Shown piece after piece: positions 63,501 through 64,000 of a DNA stretch of 64,000 nucleotides (positions within the stretch are counted from its first letter, which is position 1; each line of letters begins with the position of its first letter). The stretch spans positions 38,451 through 102,450 of the forward strand of contig NZ_JAQLFJ010000010.1 of NCBI RefSeq assembly GCF_028206795.1, in the 5' to 3' direction. Below the pieces are notes generated by a model that saw only the letters and a program-made list of their open reading frames with translations, made no database searches and was not told where the DNA came from. Origin of the DNA: Collinsella aerofaciens (lineage in GTDB: Bacteria > Actinomycetota > Coriobacteriia > Coriobacteriales > Coriobacteriaceae). The translations under genes were made by a program, and so were the position numbers.

Positions 63501-63732
63501 TGGCCTGGGCATCATCGAGGGCCTTCTTGGCCTCATCCTGCTTTGCCTTGGCGTCCTTGAGCGCCTGGGTCTTATCCTCGACACTCTTGTTGGCCTGTTC
63601 GAGCTGATCGTTCAGGTCGCCCAGCTTCTTCTGCTGCTGCTCGGTCTTTTCGACGGCTGCCTTAAGCTCGTCGATCTTCTCCTGAAGCGCGGCTACCTCG
63701 GCCTCGTTCTGCTCGGCGGCGTTATCGGTCAC
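60583..63732 (-). CDS. Cell-wall-anchored coiled-coil protein with central CAP (SCP/PR1) domain; 5' end anomalous
   Basis: 1049 residues counted from an internal GTG. Residues about 1-330 and 600-990 are Ala/Lys/Asp-rich heptad-like coiled coil. Residues about 390-550 are a CAP domain with NCYFDNAENLAGGGGAYTGG and DACGHYLNIIDSATVAIGIA. The C-terminus is a sorting signal: LAQTGDDS (near 1012), a hydrophobic helix (VFVIGGITLVAAGVTL) and RRRKHM. LAxTG is the motif of class E sortases in Actinobacteria. No signal peptide is found. The same coiled-coil frame continues past GTG 63732 to 63925 without any ATG, GTG or TTG, up to a stop at 63928-63930. The true start is therefore missing or relocated. 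It may be a fragment, a silent cassette or an assembly artefact. Confidence 0.75.
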   Translation of the reverse strand: MTDNAAEQNEAEVAALQEKIDELKAAVEKTEQQQKKLGDLNDQLEQANKSVEDKTQALKDAKAKQDEAKKALDDAQAKLEAMGMDEYEAAKKAVEDARAKLDDANKAVTTAQDNLDQAKAVEASAQQEKQNTEAALTTAQAKKQETAAALAAATTARDNAQQKFNQAQAALDAAVSGTGVDLSALEAAKKAAAGELKTAQAELNAATDADATAQTNLQAAQAAVAAAQEKANAANAAVASAQSAYDAANKEYKDAASKRDAAKTAYEQAQQTEADKKTACDKLVEVRKQKRSEWEAACAASNAAEKAYDAANVQVEALEQQIADLKSNMTVDQEVINKGMLGFMAYISNSSDFTAMQKSNAKDAMATLTGADDKAEWYDDYVDQDMSHDTNPLSLEQLRNALTYLDTQNNLRKANGQSALSVSLRMTAAAALNASYSSNIWDHSNCYFDNAENLAGGGGAYTGGETEDTLGWPYTGLYTQEKVNYENWIKKYGVDSEAGKDLIAHRYDSYYIYQNYYDVYHGTKDKNGNQRGDACGHYLNIIDSATVAIGIATGSGKNTDSEVTIFDYSADDTQADFTVSEFKKLVNDYIDSAYNAGGTQAQKAQLKELQSKLAEAQKTLGTADTAYLAALNNQKDAQDAYTAADTNVNTAKGEYEKAKSGTAAAKTAYDAAKDALGGIDIESLKQNLDAAKGEAATAQAALDKANATLADSKTKAVEAAAHKAKARSARDAAKIKSDQANEAYYNATASVKDLAAKCDAAKTDLANKQGTLNDAKKADDTAQAGVDKAQAADVHAATALSGAKQAVAAKTQTLSDAQAKAKAAEDELATANKAFERFAGAQKAVDDAKAAYDAAVAGVADAQKQLEAANEAVVDANLDIVKAKAELANDEALKADLEAVDHKASLAAGTTGNEKLVKLNAAYARYKAAVDAAAGLKAALSDADAKLSDANDAYAAALAELGDAKDALAAAQAEYDKYHPKAEPQSKPQAKPQVAQAAAKVPVAKKQAAPAALAQTGDDSALAGEVFVIGGITLVAAGVTLGDRRRKHM

Positions 63733-64000
63733 GGCCTGCGAGGCCTGATTCTTTTGCTGCTGTGCCTGCTTTTGAGACTGGCCCGCCGCGTCGGCCTTCT
63801 TCTGGGCGGCATCGTAGGCGGCCTGAGCGTCCTTGAGCTGCTTTGCCGACTCCTCGGCCAGCTGGGCAGCCGTCTTTACGACCGCTTGGTTACCGGCGGC
63901 AACGGTGTTCTCTACAGAACTACCCCATTACAGTCAGAAATGAGCTATTCGATACCCCGTTGATGTATTTCCCCGGTGTCGGATACGATTCAAGCAAGCC

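Overview
The window looks like a stretch of core chromosome from a Gram-positive, GC-rich gut actinobacterium of the Coriobacteriia, most likely Collinsella or a close relative. This is inferred from gene content. It combines Firmicutes-like neighbourhoods (disA-ispD-ispF-cysS-rlmB-NYN nuclease; veg-ispE; murI-rph-rdgB; amaP-DUF2273-asp23) with high-GC codon usage, a LysRS carrying an extra C-terminal tRNA-binding domain, and a surface protein ending in an LAQTG sorting signal. No rRNA, CRISPR array, intact insertion sequence or prophage was seen. Three tRNA genes are present: Thr(TGT), Pro(CGG) and Val(TAC).

Layout. 1-3.6 kb: a divergent RpiR-type regulator (cut by the left edge) and a phospho-beta-glycosidase/PTS EIIBC operon. 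3.6-4.3 kb: a gene-free stretch with two repeat families, tRNA-Thr and a 28-bp copy of part of that tRNA. 4.3-9.8 kb: the disA-ispD-ispF-cysS-rlmB-NYN cluster (minus strand). 10-12.6 kb: mntP under a yybP-ykoY manganese riboswitch, then a hipBA toxin-antitoxin pair behind a perfect 15-bp inverted-repeat operator. 12.7-31.3 kb: mostly minus-strand housekeeping genes: pepD, clpC, a threonine/serine exporter, lysS, greA, tatA, tRNA-Pro, veg-ispE, murI-rph-rdgB-dtd, a HAD phosphatase, murE and asnB. 31.5-32.2 kb: tRNA-Val followed by a duplicated tRNA-end/terminator segment and an AT-rich island. 32.2-37.1 kb: argCJBD with an ArgR-like operator. 37.3-38.3 kb: two tandem flavin/PNPOx-like proteins. 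38.3-41.8 kb: a riboflavin ECF transporter operon, ribU-ecfAA'-ecfT, under an FMN riboswitch, with both ATPases fused in one chain. 42-44.1 kb: groES-groEL. 44.2-47.8 kb: a 211-bp foldback element, an amidohydrolase and a divergent M20 peptidase. 47.9-58.5 kb: a zinc-ribbon membrane protein, YitT, amaP-DUF2273-asp23, yebC, a large DUF6020-like membrane protein, lgt, a NifU-like protein, dCMP deaminase and coaX. 58.7-60.4 kb: an OPT-family transporter. 60.6-64 kb: a long Ala-rich coiled-coil protein with a central CAP domain whose 5' end is abnormal.

Functional links. ispD, ispF and ispE supply three steps of the MEP isoprenoid pathway. argCJBD gives the ornithine branch of arginine synthesis by the cyclic acetyl route. 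RibU-EcfAA'-EcfT imports riboflavin and is switched by FMN. MurI and MurE feed peptidoglycan synthesis, and Lgt and TatA serve envelope biogenesis.

The most unusual features are not classical genes. They are dispersed hairpin repeats sharing a GGGACAGG-type loop (several starting exactly at stop codons), large foldback elements, tRNA-derived duplications that look like integration scars, regulatory DNA shared by the mntP terminator and the hipBA operator, and a surface-protein frame that is open to a stop codon without any usable start near its 5' end. Start codons were often moved inward from the longest frame when a Shine-Dalgarno sequence supported it.
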